From Shinella sp. SUS2 (GTDB taxonomy: Bacteria > Pseudomonadota > Alphaproteobacteria > Rhizobiales > Rhizobiaceae): DNA of 64,000 nucleotides. Location: positions 124,001-188,000 of the forward strand of contig NZ_KQ410734.1 in assembly GCF_001262505.1 (NCBI RefSeq), in the 5' to 3' direction. Below are positions 8,837 through 17,642 of the stretch, in pieces. The position numbers were made by a program, and so were the translations under genes. The notes beneath the pieces were generated by a model. The model was given only the letters and a program-made list of their open reading frames with translations. It ran no database searches and was not told the DNA's origin. Positions within the stretch are counted from its first letter, which is position 1. Each line of letters starts with the position of its first letter.

Positions 8837-9937
8837 ATGTCCACTCTCGAAATCGATCGCGTCCGCAAGGCCTATGGCCATCTCGAAGTTCTGAAGGAGG
8901 TGTCGATCTCCATCGGAACCGGCGACTTCCTCGTGCTGCTCGGCCCCTCCGGCTGCGGCAAGTCCACGCTGCTCAACATGATCGCCGGGTTGGAAACGAT
9001 TACCGGCGGCGAGATCCGCATCGCCGGAAAGACCGTCAACGATCTCTCGCCGAAGGACCGCGACATCGCCATGGTGTTCCAGTCCTACGCGCTCTATCCA
9101 ACGATGACCGTGCGGCAGAACATCGAGTTCGGCATGAAGATCCGCCGGGTCGCCGAAACGGATCGCGACAAGGCCGTGAAGACGGCGTCGGATCTTCTCC
9201 AGATCACCCATCTCCTCGACCGAAAACCCTCGCAGCTCTCCGGCGGCCAGCGCCAGCGCGTCGCCATGGGACGGGCCATCGTGCGGGAACCGAAGCTTTT
9301 CCTGTTCGACGAACCGCTGTCGAATCTCGACGCGAAGCTGCGCGTCGACATGCGCACCGAGATCAAGCGCCTTCACGCCCGGCTCGGCACGACCATCGTC
9401 TATGTCACGCATGACCAGATCGAGGCGATGACGCTTGCGACGCGCGTTGCCGTCATGAAGGACGGCGTGGTGCAGCAGCTCGACGAGCCGCAGGCGGTCT
9501 ATGACCGGCCGGCGAACGTCTATGTCGCGCGCTTCGTCGGTTCGCCGGCAATGAACATCGTGCCTGCCACGCTTGAGGTCGACGGCGGTAGCGCGACGGC
9601 GGTGATCGACGTCGCGCGGCGCCCGGCGGCGCGTGTCGGCGGCGTTGCCCTCTCCGCGCAGGCGCTTCGCCGCTACGCGGGCAAGAAGGTGCTGGCGGGC
9701 ATTCGCCCGGAGAACTTCTCCATCGCCGCAAATAGCGTCGCGCCGTCGTTGACGGTCGATTTCGACGTCGTCGAGCCGACGGGACCGGACACGCTCGCCG
9801 TCTTCCAGCTCGGCGGCGTCGAGGTCACCGCCCGCCTTCCGCCGCGGCAGGCCCATGCGGGCCGCGAGGCGGCGCTCGCCGTCGACACGTCGAAGATCGT
9901 GCTCTTCGACGCGGAAACCGAAACGCGCATCGACTGA
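8837..9937 (+). CDS. CUT1 sugar ABC transporter ATP-binding protein (MalK/UgpC-like)
   Basis: 366 residues. Walker [10 protein letters not shown] is at residues 36-44, then the Q-loop [11 protein letters not shown], the signature [14 protein letters not shown], Walker [14 protein letters not shown] and the H-loop [10 protein letters not shown]. The C-terminal ~120 residues form the OB-fold (TOBE-type) regulatory extension seen in MalK/UgpC. It drives uptake through the two permeases upstream. The gene is 4 bases from the permease and 10 from the next GMC gene, so it is in the middle of the operon. Confidence 0.93.
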   Translation: MSTLEIDRVRKAYGHLEVLKEVSISIGTGDFLVLLGPSGCGKSTLLNMIAGLETITGGEIRIAGKTVNDLSPKDRDIAMVFQSYALYPTMTVRQNIEFGMKIRRVAETDRDKAVKTASDLLQITHLLDRKPSQLSGGQRQRVAMGRAIVREPKLFLFDEPLSNLDAKLRVDMRTEIKRLHARLGTTIVYVTHDQIEAMTLATRVAVMKDGVVQQLDEPQAVYDRPANVYVARFVGSPAMNIVPATLEVDGGSATAVIDVARRPAARVGGVALSAQALRRYAGKKVLAGIRPENFSIAANSVAPSLTVDFDVVEPTGPDTLAVFQLGGVEVTARLPPRQAHAGREAALAVDTSKIVLFDAETETRID

Positions 9938-9947
9938 AAGACCTTTC

Positions 9948-11453
9948 ATGACCGAGACGGCAGACATCGTCATCATCGGCTCCGGCATCGGCGGAGCCTC
10001 CCTGGCGCACAGCCTTGCGCCATCGGGCCTCAGCATCGTCATCCTCGAACGGGGGGCGCATCTGAAGGACACGCCCGAGGCGCGCGACGACGTCGCCATC
10101 TTCCAGAAAGGCTTTTATCGCTCTTCCGAGGAATGGCTGGGCACGGATGGCGAGAGTTTCCTGCCCGGCAACTACTATTATGTCGGCGGCAATTCGAAAT
10201 TCTTCGGCGCGGTCATGTATCGCTATCGCCGCGAGGATTTTTCGCCGCGCCGCCATATGGACGGCGCGTCACCCGGCTGGCCGCTCTCCTATGACGCGCT
10301 CTCTCCCTGGTATGACGCCGCCGAGCAGGTTTTTCGTGTGCGCGGTTCCACCATCGGCGATCCGACGGAACCGCCGCACGAAAAGCCTTATGGATCCCCG
10401 CCGGTTCCCGACGAGCCGGCGATGGCCACCGTTCGCCGCCGGCTGGAGAAGGCGGGTGTGCATCCGGCGTCCTTGCCGCTGTCGATCGATATCGACGCCT
10501 GGCTGAAGCGGGCGAAGACGGGCTGGGATGCCTTCCCGAACACCGGAACGGGCAAGATCGATGCGGAGGTCGGCCCGCTCGCCAGTGCGCTCGCCCATCC
10601 CAATGTCAGTCTCGTCACCGGGGCCAGCGTCACGCGTCTCGAGACGGATGACGCAGGGCGCAGGGTCGTTGCCGCCGTCTATCAGAAAGATGGCGTCGAA
10701 TACCGGATTCCGGCCGATCGCTTCGCCGTGGCGGCGGGCGCGGTTCAGTCCGCGGCGCTGCTTCTTCGCTCGGCCAGCAAGGCGCATCCGGCCGGTCTCG
10801 GCAACAGCTCGGACCAGCTCGGCCGCAATTTCATGAACCACAACACGACGGCGATGCTGACCTTCGATCCCTTCGCCGCCAATAGCTGCGTCTACCAGAA
10901 GACCATCGCCTTCAACGATTTCTACAACGCGGACAACGAGACGGGTTTCCCGCTGGGCAACGTGCAGCTCCTCGGCCACATCACCGGAAATATCCTGAAG
11001 GCCAATCTGCCGTTTCCGGCGCCCGGCTGGTTCGCGGGGCTCATGGCGCGCTACGCCTATGGCTGGTTCCTGACGAGCGAAGACCTTCCCAATCCGGAAA
11101 GCCGGGTGATGGTGCGCGACAACCGCATCGTCATGCACTGGATACGGTCGAACATGCGGGCGCATGAGGCGCTGATCGGGAAAACCCGCGCCGTCATGCG
11201 CAAGGCGGGTTTCCCGATCGTCCTCACGCACACCTTCGGTCGCAAGACGACCTCGCACCAATGCGGCACCGCGCGCCTCGGCGGCGACCCGAAAACATCG
11301 GTCGTCGACCTCAACTGCCGCAGCCATGACGTCGAAAACCTCTACATCACGGACGCCTCCGTGCTGCCGACATCGGCGGCCGTCAACCCGGCGCTCACCA
11401 TCGCCGCGCTCGCCATCAAGGCCGGCGCCGCCATTTCGGGAGGGAAGGCATGA
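9948..11453 (+). CDS. GMC-family FAD oxidoreductase
   Basis: 501 residues from ATG 9948 (the frame is open upstream, but those 31 codons overlap the ATPase gene and have no ribosome site). The N-terminal dinucleotide fold is VIIGSGIGGASLAHSLAPSG with the ILERG ribose-binding glutamate. The C-terminal GMC catalytic domain has TTSHQCGTARLGGDP and AAVNPALTIAALAIKAG, carrying the active-site His and Asn positions. The layout is nearer to the shorter glucose/gluconate-dehydrogenase-like GMC group than to choline dehydrogenase. It probably oxidises a sugar or polyol and passes electrons to the respiratory chain or a cytochrome. Its stop overlaps the next GMC start (ATGA). Confidence 0.88.
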   Translation: MTETADIVIIGSGIGGASLAHSLAPSGLSIVILERGAHLKDTPEARDDVAIFQKGFYRSSEEWLGTDGESFLPGNYYYVGGNSKFFGAVMYRYRREDFSPRRHMDGASPGWPLSYDALSPWYDAAEQVFRVRGSTIGDPTEPPHEKPYGSPPVPDEPAMATVRRRLEKAGVHPASLPLSIDIDAWLKRAKTGWDAFPNTGTGKIDAEVGPLASALAHPNVSLVTGASVTRLETDDAGRRVVAAVYQKDGVEYRIPADRFAVAAGAVQSAALLLRSASKAHPAGLGNSSDQLGRNFMNHNTTAMLTFDPFAANSCVYQKTIAFNDFYNADNETGFPLGNVQLLGHITGNILKANLPFPAPGWFAGLMARYAYGWFLTSEDLPNPESRVMVRDNRIVMHWIRSNMRAHEALIGKTRAVMRKAGFPIVLTHTFGRKTTSHQCGTARLGGDPKTSVVDLNCRSHDVENLYITDASVLPTSAAVNPALTIAALAIKAGAAISGGKA

Positions 11454-13096
11454 GCATTCGCGATAGCGGTTCGGCGCGTTACGGCATTTCCCCACGGCAT
11501 CCGGCGGAGGTCGACACGTTCGACTATATCGTTGTCGGTGGCGGCTCGACCGGCTGCGTCGTCGCCGCGCGCCTTTCGGAGGACCCCGCCATCCGCGTTC
11601 TCCTCATCGAGGAGGGGCCGCGCGATCTCAACCCGTATATCCACATCCCCGGCGCCTACTACAAGACCGCGCAGGGCGACCTCCTGAAGCGTATTCCCTG
11701 GGAGCCGATGGCGGAACAGGAGCGCACGGAAACGCCGACCATGGTGCAGGCCCGGGTGCTCGGAGGCGGCAGTTCGGTCAACGCGATGATCTACATCCGC
11801 GGCGTGCCCGGCGACTATGACCATTGGGCAGACCTTGGCGCGGAGGGCTGGGGATACGCCGATGTCCTGCCGTTCTTCAAGCGCGCGGAGGACAACAACC
11901 GTTTCTGCAACGAGGCGCACGGCGTCGGCGGACCCCTCGGCGTGTCTGACATCGACTACATTCATCCGCTGACCCGCGCCTGGCTGCAAGCCTGCCAGCA
12001 GGCGGGGTTGCCCTATAACCCGGATTTCAATTCCGGCGATCCCACAGGTTGTGGGCTCTACCAGATCACCGCGCGGGACGGTCGGCGCAGCTCGGCCGCC
12101 GTTGCCTATCTCAACCCGGCCCGCAAGCGCGCCAATCTGCGCATCGAGACGGGGACCATGGTCACCCGCATCCTCATCGAGAAGGGCAGGGCGGTCGGCG
12201 TGGAATGCATCAGGGGCAAGCGCAAGGTCGTCTATCGTGCGGATCAGGAAGTGGTTGTTTCTGCCGGGGCGATCGCGACGCCGAAGCTGCTGATGCTGTC
12301 AGGTATCGGCCCGGCGAATGAGATCGGGCGGCACGGCGTCGAGGTCCATGCCGACCTGCCGGGCGTCGGCCAGAACCTGCAGGACCATATCGAGATTTCG
12401 CTGGTCTATCAGCTGAATGGCCCGCACAGCTATGACAAGTACAAGAAGCTGCACTGGAAGGCCCTTGCCGGACTGAACTATGCGCTCTTCCGCAACGGTC
12501 CAGCCGCGTCCAACCTCATCGAGGGCGGGGCGTTCTGGTGGGGAGACAGGAACGAGGCGACGCCGGATATCCAGTATTTCATGGTGGTCGGTGCCGGTAT
12601 CGAGGAGGGCGTCGATGCGGTACCCGGCGGCAATGGCTGCACGGTCAATCTGGGGCAGATCCGGCCGCGGTCGCGCGGGGAGGTCACGCTTCTGAGCGCG
12701 GATCCGGCGGCAAATCCGCGCGTGGCGCCGCGCTATTTCTCCGATCCCTATGATCTTGAGGCCATTACCGACGGTACGATGGCGGCCCTCGACATCATGG
12801 CGCAGCCGGCCATTTCGAAATTCGTAACAGCGCGGCATACGCCGGTGCCGTCCCTGAAAACCCGCGAGGAGATCCGCGCCTTCTGTGTGAAGGACGCGCA
12901 TGCCGCCCTGCACCCTGCCGGAACATGCCGAATGGGCGTGGACGACCGGGCCGTGGTCGACTCGAAGCTGCGCGTGCACGGTATCGAGCGGCTGCGCGTT
13001 GCCGATGCCTCGGTCATGCCGACGCTGATTTCCGGCAATCCGAATTCCGTCTGCATCATGATTGGCGAACGCGCGGTCGATTTTCTGCGTCAATAG
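11450..13096 (+). CDS. GMC-family FAD oxidoreductase (choline/alcohol dehydrogenase type)
   Basis: 548 residues. It has a 24-residue N-terminal extension before the FAD fold FDYIVVGGGSTGCVVAARLSED, the GMC signature 1 region ARVLGGGSSVNAMIYIRG, signature 2 GAIATPKLLMLSGIGP, and catalytic C-terminal motifs HPAGTCRMG and SGNPNSVCIMIGERA. It differs clearly from the adjacent GMC protein, so the two are not a recent duplication. The gene starts inside the stop of the previous one (ATGA) and is the last of the operon before a DeoR-type operator region. It probably handles a later or alternative alcohol in the same pathway. Confidence 0.88.
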   Translation: MSIRDSGSARYGISPRHPAEVDTFDYIVVGGGSTGCVVAARLSEDPAIRVLLIEEGPRDLNPYIHIPGAYYKTAQGDLLKRIPWEPMAEQERTETPTMVQARVLGGGSSVNAMIYIRGVPGDYDHWADLGAEGWGYADVLPFFKRAEDNNRFCNEAHGVGGPLGVSDIDYIHPLTRAWLQACQQAGLPYNPDFNSGDPTGCGLYQITARDGRRSSAAVAYLNPARKRANLRIETGTMVTRILIEKGRAVGVECIRGKRKVVYRADQEVVVSAGAIATPKLLMLSGIGPANEIGRHGVEVHADLPGVGQNLQDHIEISLVYQLNGPHSYDKYKKLHWKALAGLNYALFRNGPAASNLIEGGAFWWGDRNEATPDIQYFMVVGAGIEEGVDAVPGGNGCTVNLGQIRPRSRGEVTLLSADPAANPRVAPRYFSDPYDLEAITDGTMAALDIMAQPAISKFVTARHTPVPSLKTREEIRAFCVKDAHAALHPAGTCRMGVDDRAVVDSKLRVHGIERLRVADASVMPTLISGNPNSVCIMIGERAVDFLRQ

Positions 13097-13110
13097 GCAG
13101 TGCTTCTTGT

Positions 13111-13155
13111 TGCATAAATGTGCGTGTTCATGCATTATTGGAATCAATAAATGCA
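13111..13155. promoter_or_regulatory. Candidate DeoR operator, repeated TGCATTATTG-type elements
   Basis: TGCATAAATG at 13111-13120, TGCATTATTG at 13131-13140, and CAATAAATGCA at 13145-13155, which is the complement of the second element with one extra A. The last two form a near-perfect palindrome with a 4-base centre, just upstream of the HAD start at 13172. The DeoR gene lies in the same operon, so autoregulation is the simplest reading. Confidence 0.55.
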
Positions 13156-13171
13156 CAAAAAGGCAAACAAA

Positions 13172-13801
13172 ATGAATCCTAGTGTTGTGGTCTTCGATAT
13201 CGGCGGCGTGTTGATCGACTGGAATCCAGCTTATCTTTATCGCCAGCTCCTGCCGGACGATGCGGCGGTTTCCACCTTCCTGACGGATGTCTGCACTCCG
13301 GCATGGAACGAGGCGTTCGATGCGGGTCGGCCGTTTGCCGAGGGCGTAGCCGAGCTCGTGCAGCGTCACCCCGAGCAGGCAGACCTGATCGAGGCCTACT
13401 GGCTGCGCTGGCACGAGATGCTGGGTGGCGAGGTGCCGGGCACCGCCGGCATTCTGGGGCGGCTGAAAGCGGATGGCGTTCCCGTGCACGCGATTTCGAA
13501 CTGGTCGGCGGAGACCTTTCCGCGGGCGCAGGCGATCTTTCCCTTCCTGGGGCTTTTCGACGTGCTCATCGTTTCCGGGCGGGAAAAGTTGATAAAGCCG
13601 CATGCGCCCATCTTCGAGCGCTATCTGGAGCGGGCGGGTGTTCGCGCCGAGCAATGCATCTTCATTGACGACAACCCGGCGAACATTGCCGCGGCGGCGG
13701 CACTCGGCTTTCATACCGAACATTTCAGCACGGCCGAGGCGCTGGAAGCCCGCCTGGCGGCGCTCGGCCTGCTCGCGCCCAGCGTGGAAACAGCGGGATG
13801 A
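13172..13801 (+). CDS. HAD-family phosphatase (YihX-like)
   Basis: 209 residues from ATG 13172; ATG 13151 is in frame but lies inside the palindrome. Motif I is VFDIGGVLIDWNP, with the nucleophile Asp and Gly in the +2 place as in YihX-type sugar phosphatases. Motif II is the Ser in AISNWSAETF, motif III the Lys in REKLIKPHAPIFERYLE, and motif IV IFIDDNPANI. It is likely a cytoplasmic phosphatase acting on a sugar phosphate. Its stop overlaps the DeoR start (ATGA), so the two are translationally coupled. This is the first gene of the HAD-deoR-GH3-MFS unit. Confidence 0.87.
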   Translation: MNPSVVVFDIGGVLIDWNPAYLYRQLLPDDAAVSTFLTDVCTPAWNEAFDAGRPFAEGVAELVQRHPEQADLIEAYWLRWHEMLGGEVPGTAGILGRLKADGVPVHAISNWSAETFPRAQAIFPFLGLFDVLIVSGREKLIKPHAPIFERYLERAGVRAEQCIFIDDNPANIAAAAALGFHTEHFSTAEALEARLAALGLLAPSVETAG

Positions 13802-14580
13802 CCGCGGACAGGAAGGAACTGGCGGCACTGTCTCCGGAGGAACGGCAAGCCGTCATTCTCGAAAAGGTCAATGCGGCAGGCCGGGTCCTTGCAGCCGGGC
13901 TTGCACAGGAGTTCGGCGTGTCGGAAGATTCGATCCGCCGCGACCTGCGCGACCTTTCGGACGCAGGGCTCGTGCAGCGCTTCCATGGCGGTGCGGCGCG
14001 GCTGGTGACGCCGGCGCTCGATTTCCATCGGCGTGAAACGATGCATGCGGAGGAAAAGCAGTCGATCGGCCGTGCCGCGGCTGCGACGATCCCCGAGGGT
14101 GCGACTCTGCTGGTGGATTCGAGCACGACCGTCGTCCGTTTCGTGCGTTCGCTCTCCCCTGCGCTCTCCCTGCGCATCATCACGACGGCGGTCGACGTCG
14201 CCGCCGCTGCGCTCGATCACCCGCTTGCCGAGGTGGTCATGCTCGGCGGTCGCCTGAGCCGGCTGACGCGCAGCGCCACCGGCGCCGGTGCGATCGATGC
14301 GATCCGGGCGATGCGGGTCGATTACTGTATTCTCGGTACCTGCGGCGTCGATCACGGCCTGACGCTCCGCGCTGACGATTTCGAGGACGCCCATCTGAAA
14401 TCTGCGATGATCCGGGCCGCGAACAAGACCCTGCTTCTCGCGACGGCGGACAAGCTCGGCCAGGCAGCGACCTACGAAGTGGCGCCGATCTCGGCCGTAT
14501 CGGCGCTTTTCACCAGCAGCAGAGACACCGCCATCCTCAAGGCCATCGGCGAGGCCGGCGTTGATGTCGAGACAGTCTGA
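13798..14580 (+). CDS. DeoR-family transcriptional repressor
   Basis: 260 residues. The N-terminal winged HTH (about residues 15-75) has the DeoR signature AAGLAQEFGVSEDSIRRDLRDLSDAGLVQRFHGGA. The C-terminal DeoRC sugar-phosphate sensor domain includes DSSTTVVRFVRSL, IITTAVDVAAAAL, VMLGGRLSRLTRSATGA and the ADKLG segment. Such regulators release DNA on binding a phosphorylated sugar, which fits the HAD phosphatase next to it. The likely target is the palindrome cluster at 13111-13155. Confidence 0.92.
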   Translation: MTADRKELAALSPEERQAVILEKVNAAGRVLAAGLAQEFGVSEDSIRRDLRDLSDAGLVQRFHGGAARLVTPALDFHRRETMHAEEKQSIGRAAAATIPEGATLLVDSSTTVVRFVRSLSPALSLRIITTAVDVAAAALDHPLAEVVMLGGRLSRLTRSATGAGAIDAIRAMRVDYCILGTCGVDHGLTLRADDFEDAHLKSAMIRAANKTLLLATADKLGQAATYEVAPISAVSALFTSSRDTAILKAIGEAGVDVETV

Positions 14581-14591
14581 CAACGGAGACC

Positions 14592-15599
14592 ATGATGCGC
14601 TTTTCACCGGATGAGGACGCCCGGGCGATCCTTCTGCCCGCCTTCGATACGCTCGACGTCATGGATGTCATGCTGCCCTTCCTGGAAAAGGGCGGCTGTT
14701 CCGTTCTCCTCGGCGAGACCCGGGCGGAATATGTCGCACGGCGCATGTCGGCAGAGCGGCTGGCGAGCGAAACGCCGGAGGCCTTCCGCGCTGCCGTTGG
14801 GCGGCTGAGGGCCGTAACCTCCCACTTGATTGTCGCCGTCGACCAAGAACTGGGCGGCATCCAGCGGCTCCAGGGGCTGGTGCCGCCGCTTCCCTCGCTT
14901 GACGAGGCGCACGCGCTTGGCGATGTGGCACTCGTCGAACGCTGCAGGGCAACGGCCGCCGCTGCCCGCGCGCTCGGGGTCTCGCTGTTCCTGGCGCCGA
15001 TCGCCGATGTCATCGACGGGCAGAATGCCTGGTTGCAGGGCCGCACGATGGGCAGCTATCCGCAGGCCGTGGCCCGGCTGGTGTCGGCTTTCGTGACGGG
15101 TGTCCAGAGCGCCGGAATTGGCGCAGTAACGAAACATTTCCCCGGCTTCAACGACCTGGAAGGTGACCCGGCCCTCGTAGATGTTCTACTCCAGACATCG
15201 CGCGACCGCCTTCTTCACAACGCCCTGCCGTTCACGGCCGCTATCGATGCCGGAACACGGGCGATCATGACGGGGCCTGCGCCCGTTGCCGCGCTCGATA
15301 GACACAACGCTGCCAGCACCTCGCCGGCGGTCATGGCGATGCTGCGGAACGATTTCGGCTTCAATGGGCTGATCGTCAGCGACGATCTCGATGCCCCGGC
15401 CACAATGCGCGACCGCTCCCTGCTCGAAACCGCGGTTGCCTCCGTCAGCGCCGGCGCGGATCTGCTGCTCGTGGGGGGCGGGCCTCATCTTGATGCGTTG
15501 TGTGATGGTATCGCCCATGCCGCCCGTACCGGGCGGCTGGCACCGGAGCGCCTGGCGGAGGCCGCAGTCCGCGTGCGGCAGAACGCGGCCGGCGGTTGA
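14592..15599 (+). CDS. Glycoside hydrolase family 3 protein (NagZ-like)
   Basis: 335 residues, the length of single-domain GH3 β-N-acetylhexosaminidases. The (β/α)8 landmarks are the VAVDQELGGIQRL block, LAPIADVIDG, the TKHFPGFND loop (NagZ consensus KHFPGHG followed by Asp and His) and IVSDDLDAPAT carrying the catalytic Asp nucleophile. The NagZ acid/base His of KHFPGHGxxxxDSH is not present in the usual form (FND follows KHFPG), so either another residue serves or activity is altered. No signal peptide, so it is cytoplasmic. It starts at ATG 14592 or 14595, 11 bases after deoR. A role in trimming imported amino-sugar glycosides is inferred. Confidence 0.85.
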   Translation: MMRFSPDEDARAILLPAFDTLDVMDVMLPFLEKGGCSVLLGETRAEYVARRMSAERLASETPEAFRAAVGRLRAVTSHLIVAVDQELGGIQRLQGLVPPLPSLDEAHALGDVALVERCRATAAAARALGVSLFLAPIADVIDGQNAWLQGRTMGSYPQAVARLVSAFVTGVQSAGIGAVTKHFPGFNDLEGDPALVDVLLQTSRDRLLHNALPFTAAIDAGTRAIMTGPAPVAALDRHNAASTSPAVMAMLRNDFGFNGLIVSDDLDAPATMRDRSLLETAVASVSAGADLLLVGGGPHLDALCDGIAHAARTGRLAPERLAEAAVRVRQNAAGG

Positions 15600-15640
15600 G
15601 CACTTCGACGCAGCGGTGACGTACAGGTGGTTTTGTTGAA

Positions 15641-16849
15641 ATGCTGGACGATCCAATTGCAGTGAAACCGTCGTCTGGGGCGAGCCGGCTGCATTGCAGC
15701 CTGTTCTTCCTTTCGGCCGGGATCGGCATCGGCGCATGGGCATCCAGCCTTCCGCTGCTTGCAGCCGGTGTGGGGCTCGACAAGGGGCAGCTCGGGCTGG
15801 TCCTTCTGTGCTTCGCCTTCGGCGCCATCGTGCTGATGATCAACATCGGCCGCTATATCGACCGGGTGATCGGCAGCCGGGTGCTGAGCCTGTGCGGCAG
15901 CCTGTTGTTCGGTGCTTCCTTTCTCGTCATACCGTTGATCGACAGCCCGGTCGTTCTCGGCGCCGTCGTTTTTTTCGCCGGGGCGGCGTTCGGTACGCTC
16001 GACGTGGCGATGAACACGGAAGCGTCCCAGGCGGAGCGGGAAACCGGGCGGCACATGATGTCGTCATTCCATGCCCTGTTCAGCATCGGCAATCTTGCGG
16101 GCGCATTTCTGGTCGGGCAGTTGATCAGCCATGGCGGCAACCTGCAGATCTGCCTCGGGGCCTCCGGCGTGCTCGTCATGCTCCTCGCCCTGTCCGCCCG
16201 GATGGTGGCGGCGAAACCCGGCCATGAAGCCCGAGGCCTCCGTTCCGAAACTTTCCCGGCCGGGGCTGCCGTGCTCGACGCTCGACAGCGAACCCTCATC
16301 CTGCTGCTCGGCAGCATCGCTTTCCTGGCGCTCCTGGCGGAAGGTGGCATGATGGATTGGACCGCGATCTACATGATCGACATCCTTGGCGCATCGGACA
16401 GCCACGGGGCCTATGCCTTCGCCCTCTTCGCCGCGGCCATGGCGGGTGGGCGGCTCGTCGGGGACGCGGTGAGCCGGCGCGTGGGCCATGTGGCCGTGAT
16501 CAGGGCCGGCGGCCTTCTTTGCGCCCTGTCGGTCGCCGTTCTGCTGCTTGCGGACAACCTGGTTCTCTGCCTTGCCGCCCTTGCCCTCTGCGGTCTCGGG
16601 GTCGCGAACATGGTGCCCGCCGTGTTCGCCCGTGCGGGGAGTGTGGGGGGCGACGCGGCCGGCAAGGCGATCTCCATCGTTACCACCATGGGTTATAGCG
16701 GCCTGCTGCTCGGTCCGGCCCTGCTCGGCTTCCTCGCTCAGGCGACGAGCCTTGTCGCCAGCTTCGGCCTGATCATGCTGGCCTTCCTCGTCATCGCGGC
16801 GGTCTCGATCCGGCTGGGTATCCGTCTGAAGCAGCATGTGACACATTGA
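15641..16849 (+). CDS. MFS transporter
   Basis: 402 residues with twelve predicted membrane segments. The N-terminal half opens LHCSLFFLSAGIGIGAWASSLPLLAAGVGL, and the loop 2-3 region GRYIDRVIGSR is in the position of the MFS motif A. The second half repeats the pattern with MAGGRLVGDAVSRRVG. The sequence resembles the fucose/YbjJ-like group of sugar or drug MFS proteins. It is 41 bases downstream of the GH3 gene and probably the last gene of the DeoR unit, so it may import the glycoside or export a product. A weak hairpin with T5 follows at 16852-16873. Confidence 0.85.
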   Translation: MLDDPIAVKPSSGASRLHCSLFFLSAGIGIGAWASSLPLLAAGVGLDKGQLGLVLLCFAFGAIVLMINIGRYIDRVIGSRVLSLCGSLLFGASFLVIPLIDSPVVLGAVVFFAGAAFGTLDVAMNTEASQAERETGRHMMSSFHALFSIGNLAGAFLVGQLISHGGNLQICLGASGVLVMLLALSARMVAAKPGHEARGLRSETFPAGAAVLDARQRTLILLLGSIAFLALLAEGGMMDWTAIYMIDILGASDSHGAYAFALFAAAMAGGRLVGDAVSRRVGHVAVIRAGGLLCALSVAVLLLADNLVLCLAALALCGLGVANMVPAVFARAGSVGGDAAGKAISIVTTMGYSGLLLGPALLGFLAQATSLVASFGLIMLAFLVIAAVSIRLGIRLKQHVTH

Positions 16850-16968
16850 CGGAAGGCCGTTCCTTTTTACCCGGCTCAGAATTTTTCATCGATGCTGGAA
16901 TAGAGTTCGACCGCCTCCGTTCTTCCTGAGGTCACCGCCATCGCGGCGGAAAATTCAGGAGGTGGAAC

Positions 16969-17061
16969 ATGTTGATCCCTATTCAACCGGCATGCCCTTG
17001 GGGCTTGCCGTCAGGACCGTTTGCGCCCGCTCGCGGCGTCAGCCAGGGGAGGTCGAGATGA
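16969..17061 (+). CDS. Leader peptide, 30 residues, coupled to the DUF4956 gene
   Basis: Short frame starting at ATG 16969 behind the best Shine-Dalgarno in the region (AGGAGG, 6 bases before the ATG) and ending in TGA at 17059-17061, which overlaps the downstream ATG (ATGA). The peptide is MLIPIQPACPWG followed by LPSGPFAPARGVSQGRSR, with six prolines at positions 4, 7, 10, 14, 17 and 20. This looks like a translated upstream ORF that controls the polyphosphate operon by coupling; spaced prolines could slow ribosomes. No family is known to me. Expression is inferred from the ribosome site and stop-start overlap only. Confidence 0.5.
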   Translation: MLIPIQPACPWGLPSGPFAPARGVSQGRSR

Positions 17062-17642
17062 CTCCCCAGATGTTGCAGACCTTCTTCGTGATGGAATTCA
17101 TGCGTTTCGGCATCGATCTTGCCGGCATGTCCATCCTGATGTTCGGCATGTACTACCGGCGCTACCGCGACAAGGAACTCGTCACGGCGGCGGCGCTCTT
17201 CAACATCTTCGTCTTCGCGGTCCTCACCGTGCTTTCCGTCGTCGATTTCGGCGTTGCGGCCGGCTTCGGGTTGTTTGCGATCCTGGCGCTTTTCACGCTG
17301 CGCTCCGAACCGCTCAGCAAGACCGAGATGACCTATTTCTTCGGTAGCGTCGCCATCGCGGTCATTTCGTCCGTGCAGGGAACGACGATCCCCTTTGCGG
17401 CCGTCACCGTGCTGTTCGTGCTGGTCGGCGCCTATGTCATCGACCATCCGAAGATGCTCCAGTCGGTCAGCGGCACGAAGATCTCGCTCGACAAGATCCA
17501 CCCCGCGCTTCTGGCGGACCCGGCGGCCATGCGGGCGGAGATCTCCCGGCGGCTTGGCGTCGACGTGCTGTCCTATCAGGTCCTTCAACTCGACTACATA
17601 ACCGAAATGGCGAAGCTCAATGTCTATTATCGTAAACACTGA
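17058..17642 (+). CDS. DUF4956 membrane protein
   Basis: 194 residues from ATG 17058, preceded by GGGGAGG at the right distance. The frame is open further upstream to GTG 16962, but that codon abuts the AGGAGG that serves the leader ORF. It has four predicted membrane segments in the first ~115 residues (around 12-28, 40-62, 64-76 and 88-112) and a soluble C-terminal tail ending YQVLQLDYITEMAKLNVYYRKH. DUF4956 proteins are regularly encoded next to VTC-domain proteins, as here, where the two genes overlap by 23 bases. A membrane partner or channel for polyphosphate synthesis is the usual inference; no activity is established. Confidence 0.88.
   Translation: MTPQMLQTFFVMEFMRFGIDLAGMSILMFGMYYRRYRDKELVTAAALFNIFVFAVLTVLSVVDFGVAAGFGLFAILALFTLRSEPLSKTEMTYFFGSVAIAVISSVQGTTIPFAAVTVLFVLVGAYVIDHPKMLQSVSGTKISLDKIHPALLADPAAMRAEISRRLGVDVLSYQVLQLDYITEMAKLNVYYRKH

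Noticed and set aside
16962..17060. N-terminal extension of DUF4956 from GTG 16962
   Set aside because: The GTG abuts AGGAGG, too close to serve as its ribosome site; ATG 17058 has its own GGGGAGG at proper distance, and the extension is not hydrophobic or conserved-looking.
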